Origin: Gottschalkia acidurici 9a | GTDB taxonomy: Bacteria > Bacillota > Clostridia > Tissierellales > Gottschalkiaceae | Assembly (NCBI RefSeq): GCF_000299355.1 | Contig: NC_018664.1 | Location: 434,001-498,000 of the forward strand | Length of the DNA: 64,000 nucleotides | Reading direction: 5' to 3' | Shown: piece by piece, positions 1-8,765 of the stretch | Position numbering within the stretch: position 1 is the first letter of the stretch | Layout: each line of letters opens with the position of its first letter | Translations under genes and position numbers: made by a program | The notes under the pieces: generated by a model | Told to the model about the DNA's origin: nothing | Database searches by the model: none | The model's input: the letters and a program-made list of their open reading frames with translations, nothing else

Positions 1-6
1 TATATA

Positions 7-990
7 ATGATTAAGTCATTTAGAATTATAATATTAGTATCCGTTATGATTATAGGACTAGTGGGATGTGGGAAACAAGATAAAGAAGATTCACAGAAGT
101 CTCAAAACAACATGACAGGAGAGGAGAAGAGTATAGACAAAGGACAAATAAAAACTAGGACTGTGAGAGATGCTTTTGGTGAAGTTGAGATACCTGTAAA
201 AGCTGAGCGTATAGTAGCACCTTATTTAGAAGACTATCTAGTTGCTTTAGGAAAGGAACCGGTAGTACAGTGGTATACTCAAACTTGGGGTAAACAGGAT
301 TATTTAAATCTAGATGTACCTTTATTTGATATAAACGGAGATATAGAAGTATTATTAGATTCTAATCCAGATTTAATTATACTAGAAGGGGAGCCTGATG
401 CGGAGAAATATGAAAAATATTCAAAGATAGCCCCAACTTACTGGTTGCCTAAAGATGTAAATCAAAACATGTCAAAGACTATTCAAACTATAGGAGATAT
501 ACTAGGAGTACCAGAGAAAGCAAAAGAGGTTCTAAAAAGTTATGAGGAAAAAGCAGCTAAGGCAAAAGAAGAATTAAAAAAGACAGTTGGAAATGAAACG
601 GTAGCTGTTATTCGTGTAAATATAGGGGACAAATCATTAGCTTTATTCAGTTCAGAGAAAGGATTCATAGGATCGACAATGTATAATGATCTTGGTCTAA
701 CACCACATCAAATGGTTAAAGACGTGAAAGACTATCACAGTGTACTATCATTAGAAATTATACCACAACTTGATGCAGACCATATTTTTATCTTTCCATC
801 TAACGGAGACTGGTCTTCACCAGAAAATAAAGAGGCAATAAAGAGTGTGGAGGAAGGAAAGCTATGGCAGAACCTACCTGCTGTTAAAAATGGACATGTT
901 TATAAGGTGGATAGATCACATTGGCAAACGACAGCAATTAAAGCAAAGTCAATGCAGATAGATGATGTACTTAAGGAACTTACTAAATAG
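7..990 (+). CDS. Iron-siderophore ABC transporter substrate-binding lipoprotein
   Basis: Binds a ferric siderophore outside the membrane and hands it to an ABC importer. Seen: a lipoprotein signal peptide with lipobox L-V-G-C (Cys21), a low-complexity linker to about residue 50, then a FecB/BtuF-type periplasmic-binding fold (TVRDAFGEVEIPVKAERIV, then APYLED..LGKEP) ending in the usual VYKVD..HW region; 327 aa is the normal family length. Only six bases precede the start codon, so its promoter and RBS lie outside the window. No permease or ATPase gene follows, so partners are upstream or elsewhere. The next gene carries a homologous binding domain (shared APYLED and GKQDYL motifs), suggesting that transporter and regulator recognise the same ligand. 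The siderophore identity cannot be told from sequence. Confidence 0.88.
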   Translation: MIKSFRIIILVSVMIIGLVGCGKQDKEDSQKSQNNMTGEEKSIDKGQIKTRTVRDAFGEVEIPVKAERIVAPYLEDYLVALGKEPVVQWYTQTWGKQDYLNLDVPLFDINGDIEVLLDSNPDLIILEGEPDAEKYEKYSKIAPTYWLPKDVNQNMSKTIQTIGDILGVPEKAKEVLKSYEEKAAKAKEELKKTVGNETVAVIRVNIGDKSLALFSSEKGFIGSTMYNDLGLTPHQMVKDVKDYHSVLSLEIIPQLDADHIFIFPSNGDWSSPENKEAIKSVEEGKLWQNLPAVKNGHVYKVDRSHWQTTAIKAKSMQIDDVLKELTK

Positions 991-1020
991 AATAAAGGGG
1001 TTCTTCATGAGATTAATGGA

Positions 1021-1060
1021 AAGGAAGTCATTCAATTATTATTGAATAGCTTCCTTTTTT
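1021..1060 (+). terminator. Rho-independent terminator after the siderophore-binding gene
   Basis: Inverted repeat GGAAG-TCATTCAAT / ATTGAATA-GCTTCC closed by a short loop and followed by six T residues, starting 31 bases after the stop codon. Confidence 0.85.
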
Positions 1061-1076
1061 GATTTATAATATAAAA

Positions 1077-1091
1077 TGATAATCATTATTA
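1077..1091 (+). promoter_or_regulatory. Fur box upstream of the AraC/SBP regulator
   Basis: TGATAATCATTATTA matches the 7-1-7 Fur consensus TGATAATNATTATCA at 14 of 15 positions and sits directly before the RBS. This implies iron repression of the regulator gene. Confidence 0.75.
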
Positions 1092-1106
1092 ATTGGAGGA
1101 AAATAA

Positions 1107-2711
1107 ATGAAGGAAAAAATAGCCACATCTATAGTCAATCCTAGTTTATTTTATAAATTGATTGATATCAAATACTTCACCGAGTGGAACGAAGAGGACA
1201 AAATTCCTACAGGCTATAATATATTAATTATTACAAGTGGAAAAGGAGTAGTAAGCATAGATAATATGATATTCAGTCTTGAAAGAGGGGACTGTTTTAT
1301 TCTTACACCAGACATGACAAATAATATAAAAGAGCAAGCGGATGAACTTTGTTTTTATTTACTCACATTTGATGTAGTGATATCAGAGGAGATTAAATCA
1401 AATGATACTGTAGGGAATCTAAAGATTAAACTTCCTTGTGAAGGAAAAGTTGACTGTGCTCCATTTTCTCAATGTATTGATTTAGTAGAGAATATATTCA
1501 AAGATTGTTATCGTAAAAATGAAATAGTAGCTTTCAATAATCATGTTCGATTTCAGCAATTATTACTCTATATTTTTCAACATAATGATTCTAGAAAAGA
1601 GACAGATATATATGTGCGAGTAAGCGAATCTATTGAATATATAAAACAAAATTTTAAGGATATTTTAACCGTAGATGAATTATCTATAATTTCTGATGTT
1701 AATAGAAATAGATATACATCTTTGTTTAAAAAAATAACAGGTCAAGTTCCTCTTAATTATATAAATGAAATTCGAATTAATAGAGCTAAGCGACTATTAT
1801 TAATGACAGATGATAAACTATTTGATATTGCTCGAAATGTTGGATTTAATGATGAATATTATTTTAGTAGACGATTTAAGCAAACAGTTGGGATTTCTCC
1901 TGGTCAATATAGATATAATAATAGGCAAAATATTAGAATATTTGCCCCATATCTTGAAGACTTTCTTTTATCTCTAGGGGTTACACCTATTGCTCAGTGT
2001 TTACACTCTAATTGTGGAAAGCAAGATTATCTAGGTTTAAATGATATTCCTGCTTTAGATATTCTCAGGGAGGATCTGAAGCTTTTATCAAATAATAAAC
2101 CCGACTTTATTATGATTGATGAAGTAATTAAGCATCAGGATAATAACAGATTTAAACAACTTGCACCAACTTATGTCCTATCTCATCCTGGTGAAGATTG
2201 GCGCTCTATACTTTATACAGTTGCTGATTTAGTGGGAAAAATACAAAAAGTAGAAGATGTAATAGGTCATTACGAAGAAAAGGTAAGTCTAGCGAGAAGA
2301 ATTCTTGGTGCATCTGTTAGGGAACAAACGGTAGCATGTTTAAGGATATCTTCAATTGGTGTTGACCTTTATTCTGGTGAGAATCAAGGTTATACTGGAC
2401 CAATACTATATGGAGACCTAAAGTTAAAACCACATCCACTAGTGCAGCAACTAGCTTTTAAAGAAAGGAGAGTAAGATTAACACCAAAGTTACTTTCTCA
2501 ACTTAATGCAGATCACCTATTCATTACCTTTGATAAGCATTACAGTCAATCCGAGGGTGATGAAAGAAAAATACTTAATAATCCATTATGGAAGTCACTT
2601 TTAGCAGTTAAAAATAACCATGTGTATGAGGTTGATTTTATGACTTGGATGAATTATGGTGTAATATCACATAGTAAGAAAATTGATGATGTTCTTAAAG
2701 CATTAGCTTAA
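1107..2711 (+). CDS. AraC-family regulator fused to a siderophore-binding domain (Btr-like)
   Basis: Iron-uptake activator that senses a siderophore directly. Seen: an N-terminal cupin-like region (about 1-150), two AraC helix-turn-helix motifs (about 165-270; the second contains FDIARNVGFNDEYYFSRRFK and ends GISPGQYR), then a complete FecB-like binding domain (about 280-534). This is the domain order of Bacillus subtilis Btr, which activates a siderophore importer when loaded with its ligand (family knowledge). The C-terminal domain repeats motifs of the upstream lipoprotein (APYLED, GKQDYL, HP.V..L) without a signal peptide, so it must act in the cytoplasm. GGAGGA precedes ATG by six bases, with a Fur box just upstream. 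The target is probably the adjacent siderophore genes (inference). Confidence 0.87.
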   Translation: MKEKIATSIVNPSLFYKLIDIKYFTEWNEEDKIPTGYNILIITSGKGVVSIDNMIFSLERGDCFILTPDMTNNIKEQADELCFYLLTFDVVISEEIKSNDTVGNLKIKLPCEGKVDCAPFSQCIDLVENIFKDCYRKNEIVAFNNHVRFQQLLLYIFQHNDSRKETDIYVRVSESIEYIKQNFKDILTVDELSIISDVNRNRYTSLFKKITGQVPLNYINEIRINRAKRLLLMTDDKLFDIARNVGFNDEYYFSRRFKQTVGISPGQYRYNNRQNIRIFAPYLEDFLLSLGVTPIAQCLHSNCGKQDYLGLNDIPALDILREDLKLLSNNKPDFIMIDEVIKHQDNNRFKQLAPTYVLSHPGEDWRSILYTVADLVGKIQKVEDVIGHYEEKVSLARRILGASVREQTVACLRISSIGVDLYSGENQGYTGPILYGDLKLKPHPLVQQLAFKERRVRLTPKLLSQLNADHLFITFDKHYSQSEGDERKILNNPLWKSLLAVKNNHVYEVDFMTWMNYGVISHSKKIDDVLKALA

Positions 2712-2867
2712 AAATCTAAACACTATAGAAGTATCAAATACGATAAATAAGAAATAAAAATATAAAAATAAAGTAAAAAACAGCAATATATTAAAAAACA
2801 TCATATGAAAAATATTATATATTAGTGATATTGAATATTAATATTATTAATATATGGAGGGAAGCAT

Positions 2868-3374
2868 ATGAAGATTTTAGTTACCTATTCAAGTAAAACA
2901 GGTAATACAAAAAAAATTGCTGAAGGAATACTAGAAATATTGCCTAAGGATAGCATTATTTTACCTATAGAAGAAAATATAGAACCAGATGAATTCGATA
3001 TAATATTAATTGGTTTTTGGGTAGATAAAGGTATAGCAGATGCAAAGGCAATGAAATACATTGATAAGATAAAAGGTAAAAAAGTAGGGATTTTCGGAAC
3101 ACTAGGTGCATATCCTGATTCAGAGCATGGTAGGCAATCTATAATAAGAACAAAAGAACTTTTGGAGCCACAAAACGAAGTAATAGCAGAATTTTTATGC
3201 CAAGGTAAAGTTGACCCTAAGTTAATAGAAATGTTTGAAAAATTACCTAAAGATCATCCACATGGTATGACAGAAGAAAGAAGAAAAAGACATGAAGATG
3301 CAAGTAGTCATCCAGATGAAGATGATATTAAAAAAGCACAAGAAGTATTCAAAAAGATTTTAGTGGATAACTAA
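2868..3374 (+). CDS. Flavodoxin-family protein
   Basis: Small FMN-binding electron-transfer protein. Seen: the N-terminal flavodoxin phosphate loop TYSSKTGNTKKIAEGI (residues 6-21), the second strand and loop DIILIGFWVDKG, and GIFGTLGAYP for the isoalloxazine pocket. 168 aa is the size of flavodoxins that have a charged C-terminal extension. The extension here is His/Glu rich (DHPHGMTEERRKRHEDASSH). It resembles the flavodoxin partner (BilS) of gut bilirubin reductases, but no bilR neighbour is visible, so no gene name is given. The RBS GGAGGG lies seven bases before ATG. It stands alone between the iron regulator and a GntR gene, so its redox partner is unknown. Confidence 0.8.
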   Translation: MKILVTYSSKTGNTKKIAEGILEILPKDSIILPIEENIEPDEFDIILIGFWVDKGIADAKAMKYIDKIKGKKVGIFGTLGAYPDSEHGRQSIIRTKELLEPQNEVIAEFLCQGKVDPKLIEMFEKLPKDHPHGMTEERRKRHEDASSHPDEDDIKKAQEVFKKILVDN

Positions 3375-3848
3375 TAAAGAATAAATTTGAAAATAAAAAG
3401 TAATTATATGTAAACCTAGCACTCTTTTAAGAAAATAAATCTTATAAAAAGTATACAATTGTGCTTAAGTAGAACCTGTCAGTTAATGACAGGTTTTATT
3501 ACTTTATGATATTTTCAAAACTTCATGATATCATCGGTTACATGCAATGAATAATAGTTATAAACTAGTCTTATCTGAAAACATAACAAATTGTAGGTTA
3601 ATCACAAAAAAATATTTATAGATAAAAAAGTAGTGGTATAACTTGCAAATTTGTATATAATGAAAATAAGCTATAGTAAAATCATCTGATGACTTTATGA
3701 TTAGCTCATATTATGTTCTTCCAGTAGTGATTCTTCTGTATGTTTTTACTAATACCGTTTAAGAATTCTTAAATTTAGGATATTATATTAGTATTGAATA
3801 TAAATAAATCTCTAATATAAAAATCTAAATTTAAGGGAGACCAAAATA
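3375..3848. other. Intergenic region with one hairpin
   Basis: No coding region is supported here. It contains the terminator at 3473-3498, then about 350 AT-rich bases leading to the GntR gene, including plausible but non-consensus promoter sequence near 3780. Confidence 0.5.
3473..3498 (+). terminator. Rho-independent terminator
   Basis: AACCTGTCA / TGACAGGTT hairpin with a five-base loop followed by TTATT, about 100 bases after the flavodoxin gene. Confidence 0.65.
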
Positions 3849-4601
3849 ATGGATCAGATAAAAAGAATTAGAAGGGTTAGTAAAACTACGGCAGTGCAAA
3901 AAGCACTAGAAAATATCAGAGAGTATATAAGAAGTATAGAGAGCGAAGTTCTTCCAAATGAAGATGAGCTTTCTCAATATCTAGGAGTAAGCAGGCTTAC
4001 ATTGAGAGAAGCTATAACAGTTTTAGAAAGAGAGGGGGTAGTATCTAGGGTACAGGGTAAAGGAACTTTAATTAATTCTTTTGTAACAAAGCTTGAAAAT
4101 AGAATAGATTGTGGAAGTGATATAGAAGGTCGTCTTAGACAAAGTGGATATGATGTTAGATTTGAAGTTGATGGACTAGAATTTAGAAAACCTACAAAGA
4201 TAGAAGAGACTAAGCTTGAAATAGACTCTGAAGATAATATTCTTGTAGTAAAGAAGATACTATATGCGAATGATATGGTTGCAGCAGTTTATATAGATAG
4301 AGTACCAGAGAAGCTTTTAAAGACAAAAGACTTTACTGCAGAGGACTTAAGACCTCATATCTTCCCAATTATAGAGAACCTATGTCAGAAATCAATAACT
4401 CATGATGTAGTCCAATTATATCCTTGTGGGGCTGACGAATATTTGGCAAAACTATTTGATATTGAGATAAATACACCGATATTAAAGTTCGATGTACTTG
4501 AATATACTTCTGATAGTATAGCTTTGATGTATAATACAGAGTTTTACACTGACAAGTTCATAAAGTTTACAATATGTAGAAATGTAGCCTATAAAGAATA
4601 A
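3849..4601 (+). CDS. GntR-family transcriptional regulator (HutC/UTRA type)
   Basis: Winged-helix regulator with an effector-binding domain. Seen: an N-terminal GntR domain (about 12-78) with the recognition segment DELSQYLGVSRLTLREAI and wing GVVSRVQGKGT, followed by a UTRA-like ligand domain (about 95-245). 250 aa is the standard length. RBS AGGGAG is ten bases before ATG. It immediately precedes a YczE-like membrane protein and an amidohydrolase on the same strand, and probably regulates them in response to the amidohydrolase substrate (inference from context). Confidence 0.85.
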   Translation: MDQIKRIRRVSKTTAVQKALENIREYIRSIESEVLPNEDELSQYLGVSRLTLREAITVLEREGVVSRVQGKGTLINSFVTKLENRIDCGSDIEGRLRQSGYDVRFEVDGLEFRKPTKIEETKLEIDSEDNILVVKKILYANDMVAAVYIDRVPEKLLKTKDFTAEDLRPHIFPIIENLCQKSITHDVVQLYPCGADEYLAKLFDIEINTPILKFDVLEYTSDSIALMYNTEFYTDKFIKFTICRNVAYKE

Positions 4602-4695
4602 GTTAATAAGTTGTATAGATTAAGACGTATCATGCAAATATAACTAAGTTAGTTTATTTAAGTTATAGGAAAACGTATCTTAAGGAGGAAGGAAT

Positions 4696-5376
4696 ATGGA
4701 AAAGCAAAGACCTTCGGCAACTCAGTGGATAATTAAAATAGTTATGAATATATTTGGCTTGTTTTTATGTGGACTTGCGATTGTATTAGCTGTAAAATGC
4801 GGACTTGGAGCAAATCCTTGGGATGCATTACAAGTGGGAATGACCAACTATCTGCCCATAACTTTAGGGCAGGCTTCTCAAATAATAGCGTTTGTAATTT
4901 TAGTATTTAACCTGACTAGAAAAGTAATACCAGGTGTGGGAACAGTTTTGAACGCTTATTTTATAGGTTTCTTTATAGACGTCTCGATGAAGTTTGGAAT
5001 TGAAACACCTAGTGCAATTCCTTTACAAGCTCTTATGCTACTTGCAAGTCTTGTATTATTCGGATTTGGAATAATAATTGCACTAAAAGCTAGAATAGGA
5101 GTAGGATCTAGAGATGGGCTTATGGAGTATCTCATAAATGCAACAAAAGTATCTGTTCAATATATAAGAGCTGCATTAGAAATATTTGCTGTAATAGGAG
5201 CTATATTTTTAAAAGGACCTATGGGAATCGGAACAATAATAGCTGCTTTAACACTAGGATATTTCATACAATTGGCAGCTAAGGTACTAAATTATGACTT
5301 TGATGTTGAAAAACATTATACATTTAAAGATATGATAGATGATAGAAAAAGAAGGAAAGAACAGAATATTGGCTAA
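4696..5376 (+). CDS. YczE/YitT-like integral membrane protein
   Basis: Membrane protein with about six hydrophobic segments across 226 aa and the motif CGLGANPWDALQVGMTNYLPITLGQ near residues 34-58, typical of the YczE/YyaS family; a related GARIGVGSRDGLMEY-type repeat follows near 130-145, suggesting an internal duplication. The C-terminus is basic and cytoplasmic. Function is unestablished for the family. Its position between a GntR regulator and an amidohydrolase suggests a role in substrate or product transport (inference). RBS AAGGAGG. Confidence 0.8.
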   Translation: MEKQRPSATQWIIKIVMNIFGLFLCGLAIVLAVKCGLGANPWDALQVGMTNYLPITLGQASQIIAFVILVFNLTRKVIPGVGTVLNAYFIGFFIDVSMKFGIETPSAIPLQALMLLASLVLFGFGIIIALKARIGVGSRDGLMEYLINATKVSVQYIRAALEIFAVIGAIFLKGPMGIGTIIAALTLGYFIQLAAKVLNYDFDVEKHYTFKDMIDDRKRRKEQNIG

Positions 5377-5433
5377 TATATAATATTAGTGAGAAGTTCA
5401 TTATTAGATGATAATATTAAGGGGGTTAAAATT

Positions 5434-6795
5434 ATGACTAAATCACTTTTTATAAAGAATATTAAGACAATAGTTACATGTGATGAGAATGATGCTGTAC
5501 TAGAAAACGTTAACATTTATATAGAAGATGGTATAATTAAAAACATAAGTAAAGAAGAATTTGATGCTGATGAAGTTATAGATGGTAAGAGTATGATAGC
5601 TTATCCTGGACTTGTGAATACTCATCACCATCTATATCAAACATTTACAAGAAATCTTCCACAAGTTCAAAACATGGAGCTATTTGATTGGCTTGTTACA
5701 TTATATGAAATTTGGAAGGGATTAGATCCTGATGTTATAAGATACAGTTCATTTGTAGGTATGGGGGATTTGCTTAAGAACGGATGTACTACATGCTTTG
5801 ATCATCATTATGTATTTCCTCAAAATACAAGTGATGAGCTTATAGATACTCAGTTTCAAGCTGCATCAGAACTTGGAATTAGAATGCATGCTTCGAGAGG
5901 AAGTATGTCTCTAAGTAAAAAAGATGGTGGTCTTCCGCCGGATTCAGTAGTTCAAGAGTTAGATAAAATATTATATGATTCAGAAAGGCTTGTTAAAAAG
6001 TATCATGATAATAGTGAGTTTTCAATGAGACAGGTAGTTTTAGCTCCTTGTTCTCCATTCAGTGTAACTGGAGAACTATTGAAAGAATCTGCCATACTAG
6101 CAAGAAAACTTGGTGTTAGACTTCACACTCACTTGGCAGAAACTATTGATGAGGAGGAGTTTACACTAGAAAAGTTTAATATGAGACCTCTTGAGTATAT
6201 GGAAAGCTTGGGATGGATTGGAGAAGATGTATGGTATGCTCATGGAATACACTTTAATGACAAAGAACTAAGAAGATTAGCTGAAACTAAAACTGGAGTT
6301 GCTCATTGTCCTATATCTAACATGAAACTATCTTCAGGTATAGCTAGAATTCCAGAAATGATAGATCTTGACATACCAGTAGGGCTTGCAGTAGATGGAA
6401 GTGCAAGTAATGATGGATCAAATTTACTTGAAGAGATAAGAGTTTCATATCTTCTTCACAGATTAAACTCAAGCCGTCAGGCTCCAACAGGATATGATAT
6501 ATTAAAACTTGCTACAAAAGGTGGGGCAAGATTACTTGGAAGAAAAGATATTGGAGAACTTTCAGTAGGAAAAGCAGCAGACTTATTTATGATAGATACT
6601 AATAGACTTGAATTTGTAGGAACTCAATATGATCCTAAGTCAGTTCTAGGAACTGTAGGAGTAAAAGGAAGTGTAGACTATACTATAGTTGGAGGAAACA
6701 TTGTAGTGAAAGATGGAAAACTTATAACTATAGATGAAGAAAAAATAGTACATGAGGCAAATGCCAAAGTCGAAGAACTAATTAAAAAAGCATAA
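5434..6795 (+). CDS. TRZ/ATZ-family amidohydrolase, 8-oxoguanine deaminase-like
   Basis: Zinc-dependent deaminase of the amidohydrolase superfamily. Seen: metal motif NTHHHLYQT, the HHYVFP segment, the later metal His in RLHTHLAET, GIHFN, and metal Asp in AVDGSASNDGSN; C-terminal SVGKAADLFMID closes the composite domain. The HHHLYQT and HHYVFP signatures are those of 8-oxoguanine deaminase-like enzymes, so deamination of an oxidised purine or related N-heterocycle is the likely reaction. The start was placed at the ATG preceded by AAGGGGG; a GTG 45 bases upstream is possible but has no good RBS. 453 aa is the normal length. Probably co-transcribed with the membrane protein upstream. Confidence 0.83.
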   Translation: MTKSLFIKNIKTIVTCDENDAVLENVNIYIEDGIIKNISKEEFDADEVIDGKSMIAYPGLVNTHHHLYQTFTRNLPQVQNMELFDWLVTLYEIWKGLDPDVIRYSSFVGMGDLLKNGCTTCFDHHYVFPQNTSDELIDTQFQAASELGIRMHASRGSMSLSKKDGGLPPDSVVQELDKILYDSERLVKKYHDNSEFSMRQVVLAPCSPFSVTGELLKESAILARKLGVRLHTHLAETIDEEEFTLEKFNMRPLEYMESLGWIGEDVWYAHGIHFNDKELRRLAETKTGVAHCPISNMKLSSGIARIPEMIDLDIPVGLAVDGSASNDGSNLLEEIRVSYLLHRLNSSRQAPTGYDILKLATKGGARLLGRKDIGELSVGKAADLFMIDTNRLEFVGTQYDPKSVLGTVGVKGSVDYTIVGGNIVVKDGKLITIDEEKIVHEANAKVEELIKKA

Positions 6796-6800
6796 AATAA

Positions 6801-6836
6801 AACCCGCTTACTAAAATAAGCGGGTTTTATTTTATG
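6801..6836 (+). terminator. Rho-independent terminator
   Basis: AAAACCCGCTTA / TAAGCGGGTTTT stem with six-base loop and T-rich tail, directly after the amidohydrolase stop. Confidence 0.92.
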
Positions 6837-6961
6837 TAACTTTATAGTTTCTTTAAAAGACTCATGCTTAATGTAAATACTAGCTCTTAATTTAATTCAT
6901 TAATATTAACCATTACTTATTTCCTTCTTCTTTTAGGAGTAAAAAGAATACCCCTAAGAGT

Positions 6962-6976
6962 TGATAATCATTATCA
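6962..6976 (+). promoter_or_regulatory. Perfect Fur box before the ABC half-transporter pair
   Basis: TGATAATCATTATCA is a 15/15 match to the Fur 7-1-7 consensus and lies 38 bases before the start codon, so the following operon should be iron-repressed. Confidence 0.88.
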
Positions 6977-7013
6977 ATAGATATAAAGTTAATCATAGAA
7001 GGGAGTTGACAAG

Positions 7014-8764
7014 ATGAAAAAAGAATCAAATGTAAGCTATCTTTTATATTTAGCCGGAGGTGAAAAAAGAAATTATTTTTATCAGTTATTCTAAGTGTAA
7101 TCAGCTCAATCCTAGCTTTCGCACCTTATATTATTATATATAATATGATAATGACTTTATTTGGAGGCAACGTAAACTATAGCGAGGTGTATAGGTTAGC
7201 AATAACAGCCGTAGTATTTATTGTACTAAGAATAATATTTTTTGTAGCATCAGGTGCACTATCTCATGTAGCGGCATTTAATATTCTTTATGATATAAGA
7301 ATGAAAATAATAAAGCATATGGGTAATTTAAATTTAGGTTTCTTTACAAATAAAACTTCAGGGGAACTAAAGAAAGTTATAAATGAAGATATAGAAAAAA
7401 TGGAAAATTTCTTAGCACATCATATACCAGACATATCATCAGCTGCCATAGCACCTTTTATCATGTTTATATATCTTCTATATTTGAATTATAAGATGGC
7501 ACTAGTCTTATTAATACCTATAATCATAGGAGTAATTATTCAAAATATAATGTTTAAAAAGTTTGAAGAAAGAATGGATCACTACTATAGTTTACTTGAG
7601 AATATGAACTCTACTATAGTTCAGTTTATACAAGGTATATCAGTAATGAAGGCGTTTAACGTATCATCTTTATCGTTTAAAAAATATAGGGAATCTATAG
7701 AGTCGTATGCAGATTACTGGAAACAGATAACTGAGGAAAATTCACAATCACACTCAATATTTTTAGCTATTATGGATTCAGGACTATTGTTTACTATACC
7801 TTTGGGAGGATATTTTTATCTTAACGGTGGTATAGATTTAGGAACATATTTACTATTTATAGTTATAAGTATGGGTCTCTTTAATTCATTTAAAACGTTA
7901 CTAGAGTTAGGGTCAAACTTTTCTATGATATTTGAAGGTGTAAAAAGAGTTAGAAATATTCTAGAAATATCTAATCAAGAATCAGGCAAGAGCTCACTAT
8001 CTAAAAGTGGAAGTTACGATATACAAGTTAAAAATGTTTCGTTTAAATATGAAGATAAAAATGTATTAAGAAATATAAATACTACTCTTAAAAAAGGAAC
8101 TATAAATGCATTTGTAGGAGCATCGGGTGCAGGAAAAACCACGTTAGCTCAACTTATAGGGAGATTTTGGGATGTAAATGATGGAGAAATATTGATAGAC
8201 GGTAAGAATATAAAAGATATAAATACAGAAGATTTAATGGATTCTTTAGCATTTGTATTTCAAGATATATTCATGCTAAATGATACCATATATGAAAATA
8301 TAAGAATGGGTAATGAGAATGTTAATACAGAAGATGTCATAGATGCAGCTAAGAAAGCTCAAATTCATGACTTTATAATGACTTTACCCGATGGATACGA
8401 CACTAAAATGGGTGAGAATGGTATAAAACTAAGTGGTGGAGAAAAACAGAGAGTATCAATAGCAAGAGCGATACTTAAAGATTCACCTATAGTTATATTT
8501 GATGAAGCTACATCTTATGCAGATATAGAAAACGAAAGAAAAATACAAATAGCACTTGAAAATATGTTGAAAAATAAAACAACTATAATGATAGCTCATA
8601 GACTCCATACAATAAAGAATGTAGACAAAATAGTTGTATTTAGTGAAGGACAGATGAAAGAAGAAGGTAGTCATGATGAGCTAGTAAGTAAAAATGGGTT
8701 ATATAAAGAGATGTGGGAAACTTATGTAGAGAGTGAAAAGCTAGCAATAAAAGGGGGTGCTTAA
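7014..8764 (+). CDS. ABC transporter ATP-binding/permease protein, frameshifted near its start
   Basis: First half of a heterodimeric exporter-fold ABC transporter. An ATG at 7014 with RBS GGGAG opens the expected N-terminus (MKKESNVSYLLYLAGGEK) but runs into a stop; the reading frame continues one base back after the A6 run at 7063-7068. The long intact frame has its first ATG at 7145. Seen downstream: six membrane helices, then the nucleotide-binding domain with Walker A GASGAGKTT, signature LSGGEKQR, Walker B IVIFDEATS and an unusual D-loop SYADIENE. Pairs of this kind under a Fur box resemble YbtP/YbtQ or IrtA/IrtB, which import siderophore complexes (family knowledge). Translation from 7145 would lose most of the first membrane helix. 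It may be broken, slippage-dependent, or a sequencing error. Confidence 0.82.
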
Positions 8765-8765
8765 G

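Noticed and set aside
7062-7072. Programmed -1 ribosomal frameshifting in the ABC transporter
   Set aside because: The frame register gives A-AAA-AGA rather than a canonical A-AAA-AAG heptamer, and no stimulatory structure was evident; slippage remains only a possibility.
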